A stretch of DNA of 64,000 nt from Clostridium sp. CAG:780 (GCA_000434195.1 HF994452.1:1-64000), one strand, 5' to 3'. Shown: positions 17,070-27,443, counted from the stretch's first letter. Numbers and translations: made by a program. The notes: generated by a model from the sequence alone, not told the origin.

Positions 17070-18605
17070 ATGCAAAAAGAATTATCAAAAAAGAACAAAA
17101 TAAAAAACAAAAACCATTGTAGAATTTTTACAATGGAAAATCTTTTATGCTTACTTATAATAATATGTCCTATATTAGACGTATCTAGCTTTATATTTAG
17201 AAACTTTTTTAATACCAATTTCTCGATATCAACATTTGTAAGACCGATTATACCAATAGTTGCAATTACATACATATTTTTTAAGGATAAAATTAAACCG
17301 CAAATAATAATTGCAGGAATAGCATATCTTGGATATGCTATTTGCCATGTTTATATTTTTTATAAAATAAAAACTGGATGCGCTTATGGAAATGAATTAA
17401 GAGAAATCCAGTACTTGGTAAATTATACATTTATGGTAATGAATTTGTTTATATACATATACTTTTTTGCTGTAAAAAACAGAGAAAAAGAAATAACTCA
17501 ACAAACAGTAGGCAAATCTTTAGAAAAAGTGAAAAAAGCTGTATTGATAGCCTTGACAATTTATATAGTGTTGATGTATTTGGCATTAATTACAAAAACA
17601 TCATCATTTACATATGGCGAAACACAAGTTGGCTATAAAGGATGGTTTGAATCTGGCAATAGTATTGGAACAATAATGTTGTTATCACTATTTATTGTAT
17701 TGCCAATGCTAAATAAGGAAAATAAATTAGCGATAAGAATATGGGTACTTATGATAACAGTGTTAGTTGGAGCGTATTTATGCACGTTGCTAGGAACAAG
17801 AACAGGATTATTTGGGTTCATAATTGTTGTGATGGCTTACATTGCTTTTACAGTACTTTATAATTTATTAAACAAAAATAAATTAAATAAAAAAATATTA
17901 ACGATTGGTGTTATAATATTAGTACTAGTAGGAATTGCAGTAACCATATTTGGCTCTAAGACTATAGAGCGCAGAAGAGAATTAAAAAATAAAGAAAATG
18001 AAATATATGACACAATGACTAACCAGACTGCACATGTTACAGGAGACACTGTTGAATTAGTGAAAAAAATAAAAGCAGGTCAAATGGATGAAAACTATAT
18101 GTCTGAAAGTATGCAACAAGCATATTTAAATTTATATAATATTGCAAACGAAAAACAAATATCGAATACGAATATGAGAACCTTACAATTAATATATCAT
18201 TCAAATTTGATAAAGGAGCAAAATAGTATACCAATGTTGTTATTCGGTAATGGATATATGTCACACTACTATGAAATGATATTCGAAATGGAAGTGCCAG
18301 CATTCTTGTTTAACTTTGGTGTAATAGGATTTTTCTTGTATTTTATACCATTCTTGATAATAGCGGTATATGGAATTTACGTAATACTAAAGAAATTCAG
18401 AGTGGTAAAAGTAGAATTTGCAATGGCACTATCTGGACTATGGTTTGCAATAATAATATCATTCTTATCGGGATATACATTCTTTAATTCGTCAACTATG
18501 ATGATAATAATTGCACTATCTGTAATTGTAATAAACCAAATAAAAGATATAGATGATAATGAAGTAAAAATATATAATCCGGAGAAAGGAAACGATACTC
18601 TATGA
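17070..18605 (+). CDS. O-antigen ligase/polymerase-like membrane protein
   Basis: This 511-residue protein has about ten transmembrane helices and one large external loop (about 300-400), the arrangement of the Wzy_C/O-antigen ligase family. The helix pair ending CTLLGTRTGLFGFI has the conserved Arg before the loop. It should polymerise or transfer lipid-linked glycan at the outer membrane face. It overlaps the next transferase by four bases (ATGA at 18602), implying translational coupling. Whether it is a polymerase or a ligase cannot be told. Confidence 0.78.
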   Translation: MQKELSKKNKIKNKNHCRIFTMENLLCLLIIICPILDVSSFIFRNFFNTNFSISTFVRPIIPIVAITYIFFKDKIKPQIIIAGIAYLGYAICHVYIFYKIKTGCAYGNELREIQYLVNYTFMVMNLFIYIYFFAVKNREKEITQQTVGKSLEKVKKAVLIALTIYIVLMYLALITKTSSFTYGETQVGYKGWFESGNSIGTIMLLSLFIVLPMLNKENKLAIRIWVLMITVLVGAYLCTLLGTRTGLFGFIIVVMAYIAFTVLYNLLNKNKLNKKILTIGVIILVLVGIAVTIFGSKTIERRRELKNKENEIYDTMTNQTAHVTGDTVELVKKIKAGQMDENYMSESMQQAYLNLYNIANEKQISNTNMRTLQLIYHSNLIKEQNSIPMLLFGNGYMSHYYEMIFEMEVPAFLFNFGVIGFFLYFIPFLIIAVYGIYVILKKFRVVKVEFAMALSGLWFAIIISFLSGYTFFNSSTMMIIIALSVIVINQIKDIDDNEVKIYNPEKGNDTL

Positions 18606-19762
18606 ACAAAATAATATTTGGTATAACAGGTCTTACACTAGGTGGCGCCGAAAGGGTCTTAGTGGATATAGCAAATGCTCTTGTGGACAAATACGACATT
18701 ACTATATTTACACTATATTCAAAAGGTGAACTTGAAAAAGAACTAGATAAAAAAATACATTTGATAAGTTTGTATGATTTTAAATATACTGAATTATCTA
18801 AATTCAAAAGAAAAATGATTCCGCTAAAAGTATTATTTAATCAAAAGAAAATATTTAAGGAATATATAGAAAAAGGAAATTATCACGCACAAATTGCATT
18901 TTTAGAAGGACCGATTACAAGAATATTTAGTACAAAAAGCAATGCTAAAAAAATAGCTTGGATACACAACGATATTTCCAAGGTGTTCGGAAAAAGTATT
19001 AAGGCCACAATAAAAAGAATATTAGATAGAAATATATATGAAAAATATGATACACTAGCTTTTGTTAGTGTGGACAACCTAGACAAATTTAACAAAGTAT
19101 ATGATGATATGGATTTGCCTCATGAGACAGTAATACACAATTATATCAATGCAGAAAGAATACTAGAACTATCTGAGAAGGACGAAGAAGCAAAGAAGAC
19201 TTTTAACTCAAGGGAATTAAATTTAGTTCAAGTTTCAAGACTAGTAGAACAAAAAGCAGTAGATAGATTAATTGATGTGCATGCAAAATTAATAAAACAA
19301 GGATATAAACATCATATATATGTAATTGGAGATGGTCCTTTAAGAGAAAAGCTACTGAAACAAATAAAGGAAAATAAAGTGGAAGATACATTTACAATAC
19401 TTGGAGCCAAAAAGAATCCTTATCAATTTATGAAGAATGCTGATGCAGTATGTTTATTTTCTAAATTTGAAGGCTATCCAATGGTGCTAGAAGAAGCTAA
19501 AATATTAAGAAAATTTATATTGACAACTAATACTTCATCAAGAGAAGTGTTAATGGACTATTCGGGCAATAGTATAATAACAACAAATGATGAACAGGGA
19601 ATAGAAAATGCAATAAAAAGCATAACAAAAAATAAAATGCAAAAAAATGAAAAAAATAATCAATATGTCTATGAAAATAATAAAATTATTGATAAAATAG
19701 TAAAGACAATCGAGCAGACAAAAAAGAAGGAAGAAGTAAAAGTAATGTGGAGGCAAGAATAA
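18602..19762 (+). CDS. Family GT4 glycosyltransferase
   Basis: This 386-residue GT-B glycosyltransferase has TGLTLGGAERVLVDIA at about 8-23, the inter-domain VSRLVEQKAVDRLI at about 212-226, and FSKFEGYPMVLEEAKIL at about 284-300 (E-x7-E). The translation start overlaps the stop of the polymerase-like gene and the stop overlaps the next start by one base, so three genes are tightly coupled. Sugar specificity unknown. Confidence 0.88.
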   Translation: MNKIIFGITGLTLGGAERVLVDIANALVDKYDITIFTLYSKGELEKELDKKIHLISLYDFKYTELSKFKRKMIPLKVLFNQKKIFKEYIEKGNYHAQIAFLEGPITRIFSTKSNAKKIAWIHNDISKVFGKSIKATIKRILDRNIYEKYDTLAFVSVDNLDKFNKVYDDMDLPHETVIHNYINAERILELSEKDEEAKKTFNSRELNLVQVSRLVEQKAVDRLIDVHAKLIKQGYKHHIYVIGDGPLREKLLKQIKENKVEDTFTILGAKKNPYQFMKNADAVCLFSKFEGYPMVLEEAKILRKFILTTNTSSREVLMDYSGNSIITTNDEQGIENAIKSITKNKMQKNEKNNQYVYENNKIIDKIVKTIEQTKKKEEVKVMWRQE

Positions 19763-20655
19763 TGAAAATATCAATACTAACTCCGACTTACAATAGAGCA
19801 AATCTCTTGGACAAACTATATGCAAGTATTTTAATAAATAGCAACAACTGTGGAGAAATGCAGATAGAATGGCTTATAATGGATGATGGCTCTACTGATA
19901 ATACCAAAAGAGTAGTTGAAGAATATGTAAAAGAAAGAATAGTAGAAGTGCAGTATTTTCATCAGGACAACAAAGGCAAAATGGTAGCAATAAATGAACT
20001 CGTAAAAAAGGCTACAGGAGATTTAATAATAGAATGTGATGATGATGACTTCTTTACAAAAGACGCATTTAAAATAATAGAACAGAGTTTGAAAAAATGT
20101 AAAGACATGGGAGATATATATGCATTAGTCTTCTTAAAATATACAACAAAAGGCGAGAATATGGGAAATAACTTCATAGAAGATAACTACCCAAGTACTA
20201 TGTTCGACTTATATTTTAAAGAAGGAATAACTGGAGAAAAAGCGCTAGTATATAATGCATCAATTAGAAAACAGTTTCAATATGAATTAGAAAATGACGA
20301 AAAGTTTGTTACAGAAGCAAGATTACATCATAAAATGGACTTAAAATATGAAGTTAGATGTTTTAATAAACCAATAATGATATGCGAATACAAACCAGAT
20401 GGATACACCAAGAACATAAATAAGATATTTAAACAAAGCCCATATGGATATTTTGAATATTTTAAGGAAATATTTCATCAAGATATGCATGGAGTAACAT
20501 TAAAAAAGAGAATGTATGTGTACAAGCATTATATCTTATTTTCTGTGCTAACAAACCAAGAACATCCGATAAAACAGGTAGAAGGACTAGGAAACAAAGT
20601 GATGGTAGCACTTTTATACTTGCCAGGCAAATTGGCAACAAAAATAAAAATATAG
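19762..20655 (+). CDS. Family GT2 glycosyltransferase
   Basis: This 297-residue GT-A-fold transferase has ISILTPTYNRANLLDKLY at the N terminus, MDDGSTDNTK, KGKMVAINELV and the metal motif ECDDDDFF at about 88-95. The start is ATG 19762, eight bases after GGAGG (19749-19753); it shares one base with the preceding stop. A GTG at 19747 would overlap the Shine-Dalgarno. It is the last gene before the promoter at 20659, so it probably ends this transcription unit. Confidence 0.87.
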   Translation: MKISILTPTYNRANLLDKLYASILINSNNCGEMQIEWLIMDDGSTDNTKRVVEEYVKERIVEVQYFHQDNKGKMVAINELVKKATGDLIIECDDDDFFTKDAFKIIEQSLKKCKDMGDIYALVFLKYTTKGENMGNNFIEDNYPSTMFDLYFKEGITGEKALVYNASIRKQFQYELENDEKFVTEARLHHKMDLKYEVRCFNKPIMICEYKPDGYTKNINKIFKQSPYGYFEYFKEIFHQDMHGVTLKKRMYVYKHYILFSVLTNQEHPIKQVEGLGNKVMVALLYLPGKLATKIKI

Positions 20656-20658
20656 ATT

Positions 20659-20687
20659 TTGACAATAATAAATATGTGTATTATAAT
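20659..20687 (+). promoter_or_regulatory. consensus sigma-A promoter of the ABC exporter genes
   Basis: TTGACA (20659-20664), a 17-base spacer and TATAAT (20682-20687) are all consensus. The Shine-Dalgarno AGGAAGGA follows before ATG 20720. Confidence 0.8.
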
Positions 20688-20719
20688 ATAGAAATCTAAT
20701 AATAGGAAGGAATAATAAA

Positions 20720-21457
20720 ATGGCAAAGTCAGATAATAGAATTGTTGTTGAGCATGTATATAAAACATTCAATATATATATGGACAAGGCAAACAGCTTA
20801 AAAGAAAAATTGTTGTTTTGGAATAGAAATAAAAAAGAAAAAAGAGAAGTTTTAAAAGATATTAATCTAACAATAAAAAATGGAGAAGCAGTAGCTTTAA
20901 TAGGAGTAAATGGAAGCGGAAAGTCAACACTTCTAAAATTAATGACAAAAATTATTTATCCAAATAAAGGGAAAATAACAACATATGGAAAACTAACTTC
21001 ATTACTAGAGTTGGGAGCAGGCTTTCATCCTGATTTTTCTGGAAGAGAAAATATATATTTTAATGCTTCTATATTTGGACTTACCAAAAAAGAAATTGAC
21101 GACAGAATAGATAAAATAATAGAATTCTCTGAGTTAGGAAGTTACATAGACAACCCAGTAAGAACATATTCTTCAGGAATGTATATGAGACTTGCTTTTG
21201 CGGTAGCTATAAATGTGGATGCGGATATTTTACTAATAGATGAAATTTTAGCTGTTGGAGATCAACATTTTCAGGATAAATGTATTGCAAAAATGAAAGA
21301 ATTAAAGGCTCAAGGAAAAACTATGGTATTTGTAACTCATAGCATGAATACTGTAAAAGAGTTTTGCAGCAGAGCTGTATGGTTAAGCAATGGAGTCATA
21401 AAAATGGACGATGAACCAGACAAAGTAATAGAAGAATATTTAAAGGAGACTTTATAA
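20720..21457 (+). CDS. Polysaccharide/teichoic acid ABC exporter ATPase (Wzt/TagH type)
   Basis: This 245-residue cytoplasmic ATPase powers export of lipid-linked glycan. Walker A is GVNGSGKSTLL at about 72-82, then LLELGAGFHPDFSGRENI (a hallmark of the Wzt/TagH/RfbB group), the signature RTYSSGMYMRLAFA at about 149-162, Walker B ILLIDEILAVGD and the switch VTHSMN. It stops right after the nucleotide-binding domain, so it lacks the carbohydrate-binding C-terminal domain of long Wzt proteins and the extension of TagH. It abuts the permease gene with no spacer. Confidence 0.92.
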   Translation: MAKSDNRIVVEHVYKTFNIYMDKANSLKEKLLFWNRNKKEKREVLKDINLTIKNGEAVALIGVNGSGKSTLLKLMTKIIYPNKGKITTYGKLTSLLELGAGFHPDFSGRENIYFNASIFGLTKKEIDDRIDKIIEFSELGSYIDNPVRTYSSGMYMRLAFAVAINVDADILLIDEILAVGDQHFQDKCIAKMKELKAQGKTMVFVTHSMNTVKEFCSRAVWLSNGVIKMDDEPDKVIEEYLKETL

Positions 21458-22231
21458 ATGAATATAGCAAAAGATTTATATAATTATAGAGAACTATTAA
21501 AAACTAGTATAACAAAAGATGTTGGAGGAAAATATAAGCACTCTTTCTTAGGGGTAATTTGGTCGTTTATGAATCCGCTTCTACAAATTGCGGTATATGC
21601 TTTAGTATTCCAAGTAATATTGAAAAGCAATATAGAAAATTATGCTGTGTATTTATGTTGTGGATTGGTTCCTTGGCAATACTTTTCTAGTGTTGTACTA
21701 AGAGGGGCAGCAACAATAATTGACAATGGCAACATTATTAAAAAAGTGTACTTTCCTCGAGAAATTCTACCAATATCAGTTGTTGCAAGTGAAGGAGTAA
21801 ATTTCTTAATATCTACAACGATTATTTTGGGTTTTGTAATATTTGGAGGAATAGGTTTATCGTGGAACATATTATGGTATTTTTTAATACTAGCAATACA
21901 AATTATTGTTTCAATAGGTATAGCATTTATAGTTTCTAGCTTAACAGTATATTTTAGAGATTTGCTACATTTATTGGGAATATTAATGCAACTACTATTC
22001 TATGCTACACCAATAGTATATTCAATGGATTCCGTACCTGCAAGCATGAAATGGCTTTTAATGTTAAACCCTATGTCATATTTAATAGAAGGATATAGAA
22101 ACATTTTCTACAACAAAACAATGCCTAATTTTGAAGGATTGTTAATAGCTCTAGTAATGGGAGTGGTTTTATGTGTTTGTGGATACTTTATATTTAGAAA
22201 ATTAGAAAAAAGATTTGCAGAAGAATTGTAA
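21458..22231 (+). CDS. Polysaccharide/teichoic acid ABC exporter permease (Wzm/TagG type)
   Basis: This 257-residue ABC-2 type permease has six hydrophobic spans. An N-terminal amphipathic segment carries VGGKYKHSFLGVIWSFMNPL, characteristic of Wzm/TagG, and a later LLFYATPIVYSMDSVP and NPMSYLIEGYRN are also typical. It starts immediately after the ATPase stop and is followed by the terminator at 22259, so the two genes form a bicistron with their own promoter. Confidence 0.92.
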   Translation: MNIAKDLYNYRELLKTSITKDVGGKYKHSFLGVIWSFMNPLLQIAVYALVFQVILKSNIENYAVYLCCGLVPWQYFSSVVLRGAATIIDNGNIIKKVYFPREILPISVVASEGVNFLISTTIILGFVIFGGIGLSWNILWYFLILAIQIIVSIGIAFIVSSLTVYFRDLLHLLGILMQLLFYATPIVYSMDSVPASMKWLLMLNPMSYLIEGYRNIFYNKTMPNFEGLLIALVMGVVLCVCGYFIFRKLEKRFAEEL

Positions 22232-22258
22232 AACATACACAAAACAGATAATATAAAA

Positions 22259-22290
22259 ATGGTGCAATAAAATTTGCATCATTTTTTTTA
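22259..22290 (+). terminator. Rho-independent terminator after the ABC exporter genes
   Basis: ATGGTGCAA (22259-22267) pairs with TTGCATCAT (22274-22282, one G-U pair) and is followed by seven or more Ts. Confidence 0.85.
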
Positions 22291-22296
22291 TTTTTG

Positions 22297-22324
22297 TTGA
22301 AAAATGACTAATATATGATATAAT
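22297..22324 (+). promoter_or_regulatory. sigma-A promoter of the tagO-type gene
   Basis: TTGAAA (22297-22302), a 16-base spacer and TATAAT (22319-22324) lie directly after the preceding terminator and 44 bases before ATG 22368. Confidence 0.65.
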
Positions 22325-22367
22325 CATACAAGTAGAATTATAATTAAAACAGAGAGGAAAAATCATT

Positions 22368-23492
22368 ATGTGGGGAGATATAGCGATAGCGTTTTTACTA
22401 GCATTTATAACAGCATTTGTAATAACACCATATACTATAAGGTTGGCTAAAAAAGTAGGAGCGGTAGATATACCAAATGACAGAAGAGTCAATAAAAAAC
22501 CGATGCCAAGGCTTGGCGGATTAGCGGTAATTGCAGGGTTCTTAGTTTCTGTAATTTACCTTGTAATTAGTGCTTCAATCGAAGGAAAAATAAATTTATT
22601 AGAAGACAATTTAAATATAAAACTATTAGGAATCTTGGGTGGAATGTTAGTCTTAGGCATTGTGTGTTATATTGATGATGTCAAAGATATAAAACCGCTA
22701 GTAAAACTAGCAGGACAAGTTGCAGCAGCAGTAATAGTTGCAAGCTCAGGAGTCTTAATAGATAATTTTACAATACCTTTCAAAGAGAATAGTTTTGTAT
22801 TAAATGAAGTATTTAGTTTTATCCTAACAGTGGGATGGATTGTAGGTATAACAAATGCAATTAACCTAATAGATGGACTAGATGGTTTGTCATCGGGAAT
22901 TACATTAATATCTTGTCTTTCACTAGTAGTTGTATTTGCACTAAATGAATCTCCACTAATAGCGATAATATTAATAACTGCGCTAGCAGGTGCTATTGTT
23001 GGATTTTTACCATACAACTTTAACCCAGCTAAAACTTTTATTGGAGATGTAGGCTCGAATTTTATGGGCTTTGCCCTTGCAATAATATCAATATTAGGGG
23101 TTGCAAAAACATATACAGCAATAGTGCTTATAGCTCCTATTATGATATTGGCACTTCCAATATTTGATACCATATGGGCAATAATAAGAAGGATTGTAAA
23201 AAGTAAATCGATAAAAGGAGTGTTTAAAGCAGATAGAGGCCATCTACATCACAGATTAATGGCAAAAGGATATACGCAAAAACAATCAGTCTTAATTCTA
23301 TATGGAGCAACAGCTACTTTGGGTATGACTGCAATAATATTATTAGACAGTGGAATTTGGAAAGCCGCTTCGTTCGCACTATTAGTAATTGCAATAGTGG
23401 CAATAGGATATAGAGACTTTGTAAAACTAAGTGTATTTAAAGAAGCAGAAATTAAAAAGGAAAACAGAAATAAAGAAGGAGAAGAAAAGTGA
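22368..23492 (+). CDS. tagO: Undecaprenyl-phosphate GlcNAc-1-phosphate transferase (TagO/WecA type)
   Basis: This 374-residue membrane enzyme transfers GlcNAc-1-phosphate from UDP-GlcNAc to undecaprenyl phosphate, the first step of wall teichoic acid or other surface glycan synthesis. About eleven spans carry the family motifs: RVNKKPMPRLGG near 45, YIDDVKDIKPL near 105, NAINLIDGLDGLSSG at about 164-178, FIGDVGSNFMG near 224 and the HLHHRL motif near 290. The 3' end overlaps the next gene by four bases (GTGA). The exact pathway product (teichoic acid or capsule) is not decided by the sequence. Confidence 0.92.
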   Translation: MWGDIAIAFLLAFITAFVITPYTIRLAKKVGAVDIPNDRRVNKKPMPRLGGLAVIAGFLVSVIYLVISASIEGKINLLEDNLNIKLLGILGGMLVLGIVCYIDDVKDIKPLVKLAGQVAAAVIVASSGVLIDNFTIPFKENSFVLNEVFSFILTVGWIVGITNAINLIDGLDGLSSGITLISCLSLVVVFALNESPLIAIILITALAGAIVGFLPYNFNPAKTFIGDVGSNFMGFALAIISILGVAKTYTAIVLIAPIMILALPIFDTIWAIIRRIVKSKSIKGVFKADRGHLHHRLMAKGYTQKQSVLILYGATATLGMTAIILLDSGIWKAASFALLVIAIVAIGYRDFVKLSVFKEAEIKKENRNKEGEEK

Positions 23493-24436
23493 AGAAAATA
23501 ACTATATTAGTACCAGCATATAATGAAGAAGAAGCATTACCATTACTATATGAGAGAGTAAGCAAAATAATGAACGACATGAAAGATTATGAATTTGAAC
23601 TATTATTTGTAAATGATGGTAGTAAAGATAATACATTAAACGAGATAAAAAAATTAAGAGAACAAGATAAAAGAGTAAGCTATGTAGATTTTTCGAGAAA
23701 TTTTGGAAAGGAAATAGGAATGATTGCAGGACTTGATTATGCAACAGGAGATTGTGTAATCATAATGGATGCAGATCTTCAAGATCCACCAGAGCTAATT
23801 CCACAAATGGTAGAATTATGGGAACAGGGATATGATGATGTATATGCACAAAGAAAATCAAGAAAAGGAGAAACATGGTTAAAGAAATTTACATCAAAGA
23901 TGTACTATAAAGTATTACAAAGCCTAACAAGAGTTCCAATACAAAAAGATACTGGCGACTTTAGATTACTAGATAGAAGATGTGTAAACGCATTAAAGAA
24001 AATGAGAGAAACAAGTAGATGCTCTAAGAGTATGTTTAGTTGGATCGGATACAACAAAAAAGCTATATTATATGATAGAGACCCAAGAATAGCAGGAAAA
24101 ACAAAGTGGAATTATATGAAACTAATTGATTTAGCCATAGATGGAATAACAGCATTTACAACATCACCACTTAGAATATCAACATTTTTAAGCATACCAA
24201 CATTTTTAGCATTACTAATATACTTTATATATGTAATAGTAAAATGTTGTAGACTTCATATTGCAATACAAGCATTCCAAGCAACAATATTACTAATATT
24301 ATTCTTTGCAGGAGTTCAAATAGTGCTAATTGGAATTATGGGAGAATATCTAGGAAGAATATTCAATGAGTCTAAACAAAGACCATTATATTTAGTAAAT
24401 GAATACAATGGAGAAAAAGAAACTAACGAAAAATAG
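23489..24436 (+). CDS. GtrB/ArnC-like polyprenyl-phosphate sugar transferase
   Basis: This 315-residue GT2 protein has a cytoplasmic catalytic domain (ILVPAYNEEEALPLL, VNDGSKDNT, SRNFGKEIGMIAGL, MDADLQDPPELIPQM metal motif at about 87-101, KDTGDFRLLDRR) and two C-terminal helices (about 233-255 and 268-292). Such enzymes make undecaprenyl-phosphate-sugar donors for outside modification. The start is GTG 23489, which overlaps the tagO stop; AAGGAG is at 23476-23481. The adjacent GT-C-like proteins downstream are its likely users. Confidence 0.9.
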   Translation: MKKITILVPAYNEEEALPLLYERVSKIMNDMKDYEFELLFVNDGSKDNTLNEIKKLREQDKRVSYVDFSRNFGKEIGMIAGLDYATGDCVIIMDADLQDPPELIPQMVELWEQGYDDVYAQRKSRKGETWLKKFTSKMYYKVLQSLTRVPIQKDTGDFRLLDRRCVNALKKMRETSRCSKSMFSWIGYNKKAILYDRDPRIAGKTKWNYMKLIDLAIDGITAFTTSPLRISTFLSIPTFLALLIYFIYVIVKCCRLHIAIQAFQATILLILFFAGVQIVLIGIMGEYLGRIFNESKQRPLYLVNEYNGEKETNEK

Positions 24437-24450
24437 GGAGAACTTTTTAT

Positions 24451-26073
24451 ATGACAGCAAATGTGCTTAGTTTAGTAGCATTAATTGCTATAATCTTGGT
24501 AAGAGTTATCAATCTAAAAGATAATACTAAAAAACAAGAAACAGACAAAACAATAGATAATTTTATAGACAAGCATTACAAGAAAATATTGCTAGTGTTT
24601 CTACTACTAATATTCATAACGAGAATCTATAAATTCGGAGAAATCCCAAACTTTATAGGTGTGGATGAAGCAGGGGCTGCATATGATGCCTACTGCTTAT
24701 CTGAATATGGAGTTGACAGATACTTAAATTCATTCCCACTATATTTAATTAATTTTGGTGGAGGACAGAGTGCATTATATGCATATGCAACTATACCATT
24801 TATAAAATTAATAGGTGCAAATATTATAGCATACAGATTACCAGAACTATTATTTTTCTTGATGGGAATTGTAGTATGCTACATACTAGCTAATAAAATG
24901 AAAGACAAAAAGATAGCTCTACTATACACGTTTTTAATAATAATCTGTCCTTGGAACATAGAAGCATCTAGACAAGGATTAGACTGTAATTTATTAGCAC
25001 CAATGTTTATGTTAGACGTACTTTTATTAGTAACCGCAAATAAAAATTGGCATTATATAGTTGCAGGTCTAGCAATAGGAATGACACTATATACATATTG
25101 TTTAGCATGGATACTAATTCCGGTCTTCTTACTAATCTATATAATTTATATGTTATGGGTGAAGAAAATAAATTTTAAACAAATAATATTATTAGGAATA
25201 CCAATCGCTTTGCTAGCAACACCTTTAATATATTTAATATTGTTAAACAAAGGCTATGCTACAAGGACAAACTTTGGAATATTTACAATACCAAAATTGT
25301 TCTTCTTTAGACAAGGAGAAATAAGCATTCATAATTTATTACAATATGGAGGATATAGCCTAAAAACTATATTTACCGATTCAAGGGGAATTTATCTTGT
25401 AGAACTGCCATTCCTTTTAATAGGAATTGTAGTTGGAATTAAAGAATTCATAAAAAGCATAAAAGAGAAAGAGTTTAGCTTCACAGGATTTATGACAGTA
25501 GTTTTTATTATATTGCTAATATGTAATTTGCTAGTGGTAGTGGGAACTCTAAATAGAGCTAATATATTATATTTGCCAATGCTATACTTGATTACAATAG
25601 GTATTAGTTATCTATCAAAAGGCTCTAAATGGACGATTATGTCGATACTTGGAGTTTTAACAGTACTATTTGTTACTTTTGAAGTATCATATTACAATGA
25701 AAATTTAGAGCAGAGAAGAACAAGACGTTACGAGGATATAGAACTTTATCAAATTACAGAGAAACTAGAAAATGATGAAAACTTAAAAAATATTGCTAAA
25801 CACTTTATAATAACAAATAAAGCAGAACCATATATTTTTACAATGTTGGCAACCAAGCCATCTCCATATGATTTGAAATTTTTATATGAACAGAAAGTGA
25901 AACAATATGGAAATTATTTCTTTGAATATGATAAGTTGTTAATAGAAGATATTACAAAGGGAAAAACGATTGTGGTTGTTACAAAAGGCAGAGAAGATAT
26001 TGTAGAAAGCTTAGAAAATTTAAACTTCTCCAAAGAAGAAACAAACTTATATTGTATTATGAAGAATTTTTAA
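24451..26073 (+). CDS. ArnT/PMT-like GT-C glycosyltransferase
   Basis: This 540-residue membrane protein has about eleven spans. The first external loop holds the acidic GVDEAGAAYDAYCLSE motif at about residues 69-84, as in ArnT/PMT-family GT-C enzymes, and a later loop reads CPWNIEASRQGLD. It should use an undecaprenyl-phosphate sugar made by the preceding GtrB-like enzyme to glycosylate a surface polymer. It lies 14 bases after that gene and 13 bases before the next. Confidence 0.8.
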   Translation: MTANVLSLVALIAIILVRVINLKDNTKKQETDKTIDNFIDKHYKKILLVFLLLIFITRIYKFGEIPNFIGVDEAGAAYDAYCLSEYGVDRYLNSFPLYLINFGGGQSALYAYATIPFIKLIGANIIAYRLPELLFFLMGIVVCYILANKMKDKKIALLYTFLIIICPWNIEASRQGLDCNLLAPMFMLDVLLLVTANKNWHYIVAGLAIGMTLYTYCLAWILIPVFLLIYIIYMLWVKKINFKQIILLGIPIALLATPLIYLILLNKGYATRTNFGIFTIPKLFFFRQGEISIHNLLQYGGYSLKTIFTDSRGIYLVELPFLLIGIVVGIKEFIKSIKEKEFSFTGFMTVVFIILLICNLLVVVGTLNRANILYLPMLYLITIGISYLSKGSKWTIMSILGVLTVLFVTFEVSYYNENLEQRRTRRYEDIELYQITEKLENDENLKNIAKHFIITNKAEPYIFTMLATKPSPYDLKFLYEQKVKQYGNYFFEYDKLLIEDITKGKTIVVVTKGREDIVESLENLNFSKEETNLYCIMKNF

Positions 26074-26086
26074 AAAGGAAATATAG

Positions 26087-27443
26087 ATGAAAAATATAAA
26101 ATTAACTCTTAAATATATATTAATATTTGTAGTCCTAATTTGTATGTATTTTACAAGTCTTATACTATCAAGCTTAATACCATCATCTGCAATAAAAGAA
26201 AAGGTAATTAAGAGCTCTGAATTTTTAAAACAGTATGGTGAAAAAGAAATAGTAAATCTAAGATATAAAGAAGAAGAAATATTCTTATTCACAGATGCTC
26301 TAATGCTTAATACAGCATATTCCATCGACTCTGAAAAACCAATAGAAAGCGCTTTGTTGGCAAGAAAAAATTACATCCCAGGACAAACACAAACAATAAG
26401 CAAAGACAGAGAAAAAAATCTAGGAGCTTCAAAAAGTCATACTGATAAATATGGAAATATTTTTCAAGTGGACGAGTTATATGGACTTATGCACGGAGAG
26501 AATATAACTGAAAGCTTTGAATATGCTAGATATTGGCACGGATATTTGACGTTTTTGAGACCTTTATTACTAGTGGTAAGCTATGAGCGGAATAAGAATA
26601 TTAATGCTAGTAATTACAATTTTGCTAATTGCGTATATGAGTTATCTAATAATTAAAAAGATAAATTTTGAAACAGCTGTATTTTTTATAATTGGATTAT
26701 TGTCAGTTGAAATAGTACTAACTACTAGAGCTTTAAATGAAATAATAGATTTTATAATAGCAATATCCGCTTCAATAGCAATACTTCTAAAGAAGGATAC
26801 AAATAAAAATGTAGGAGTTGTATTCTTTATAGTTGGTTCAGTCACAAGCTTTATGGATTTACTAACAGAACCACTTATTACATTGGGATTGCCTTTAATT
26901 ATATATATATTATTAATGCAAAAACAGAGAAGAGCGATAAAACATGACTTGATTGATTTTGCTAAAATATGTTTTTTATGGGGGATGGGCTATGGATTAA
27001 CATGGCTAATGAAATGGATTTTAGTATCACTAATATATAATAGAGATATAATTCACAATGCTTTGCAACAAGCAAAATTTAGATCAACAGGAATGAAACA
27101 ATATGGGTATTTCACTGTGGTACGCAAGAACTTTGAGTTTTTGTCATCGTTTGCTATATCAATAAACCTAGCATTAGTTATAATATATTCAATAATCAAG
27201 CTAATAAAAAATAGAAATGCCAAAATAAACATTAAGCAAAATTTATATACTACAATACCATTTATATGTTTAGGAGTACTACCTTTTATTTGGTATTTGG
27301 CATTAAGACAACATTCTTATATACATACATTCTTTACGTACAAAATATTGATAATAACAATAATAAGCATATTTATAATTGTAGATAAAATTTTAGAACC
27401 AGAAAATAAAGGAAATGAAAATGAGAGAAGAAAAGATTATTAA
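26087..27443 (+). CDS. Polytopic membrane protein, split by a +1 frameshift at a CGG codon (451 aa if shifted)
   Basis: Two reading frames make up one protein. Frame 1 (26087-26587) encodes 167 residues: a signal anchor, an extracytoplasmic part, and ARYWHGYLTFLRPLLLVVSYE. At the in-frame CGG 26588-26590 it meets the frame that starts GGA at 26589 and continues GIRILMLVITILL with seven to eight more spans to the stop at 27443 (284 residues). Without a shift the first frame gives only a polar tail and stops at 26656. The WHGY-FLRPLL run breaks off in mid-membrane, so the two halves are almost surely one gene, probably a GT-C-like enzyme of the locus, whose family I cannot name. The same CGG-A arrangement splits three other genes here. 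Alternatives are a simple frameshift mutation or a read error. Confidence 0.7.
26588..26591 (+). other. CGGA +1 frameshift site 1 (membrane protein)
   Basis: In-frame CGG follows GAG; reading GGA from 26589 restores the membrane protein. The preceding tRNA cannot re-pair one base on (GAG to AGC), so classical P-site slippage is unlikely. Confidence 0.65.
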
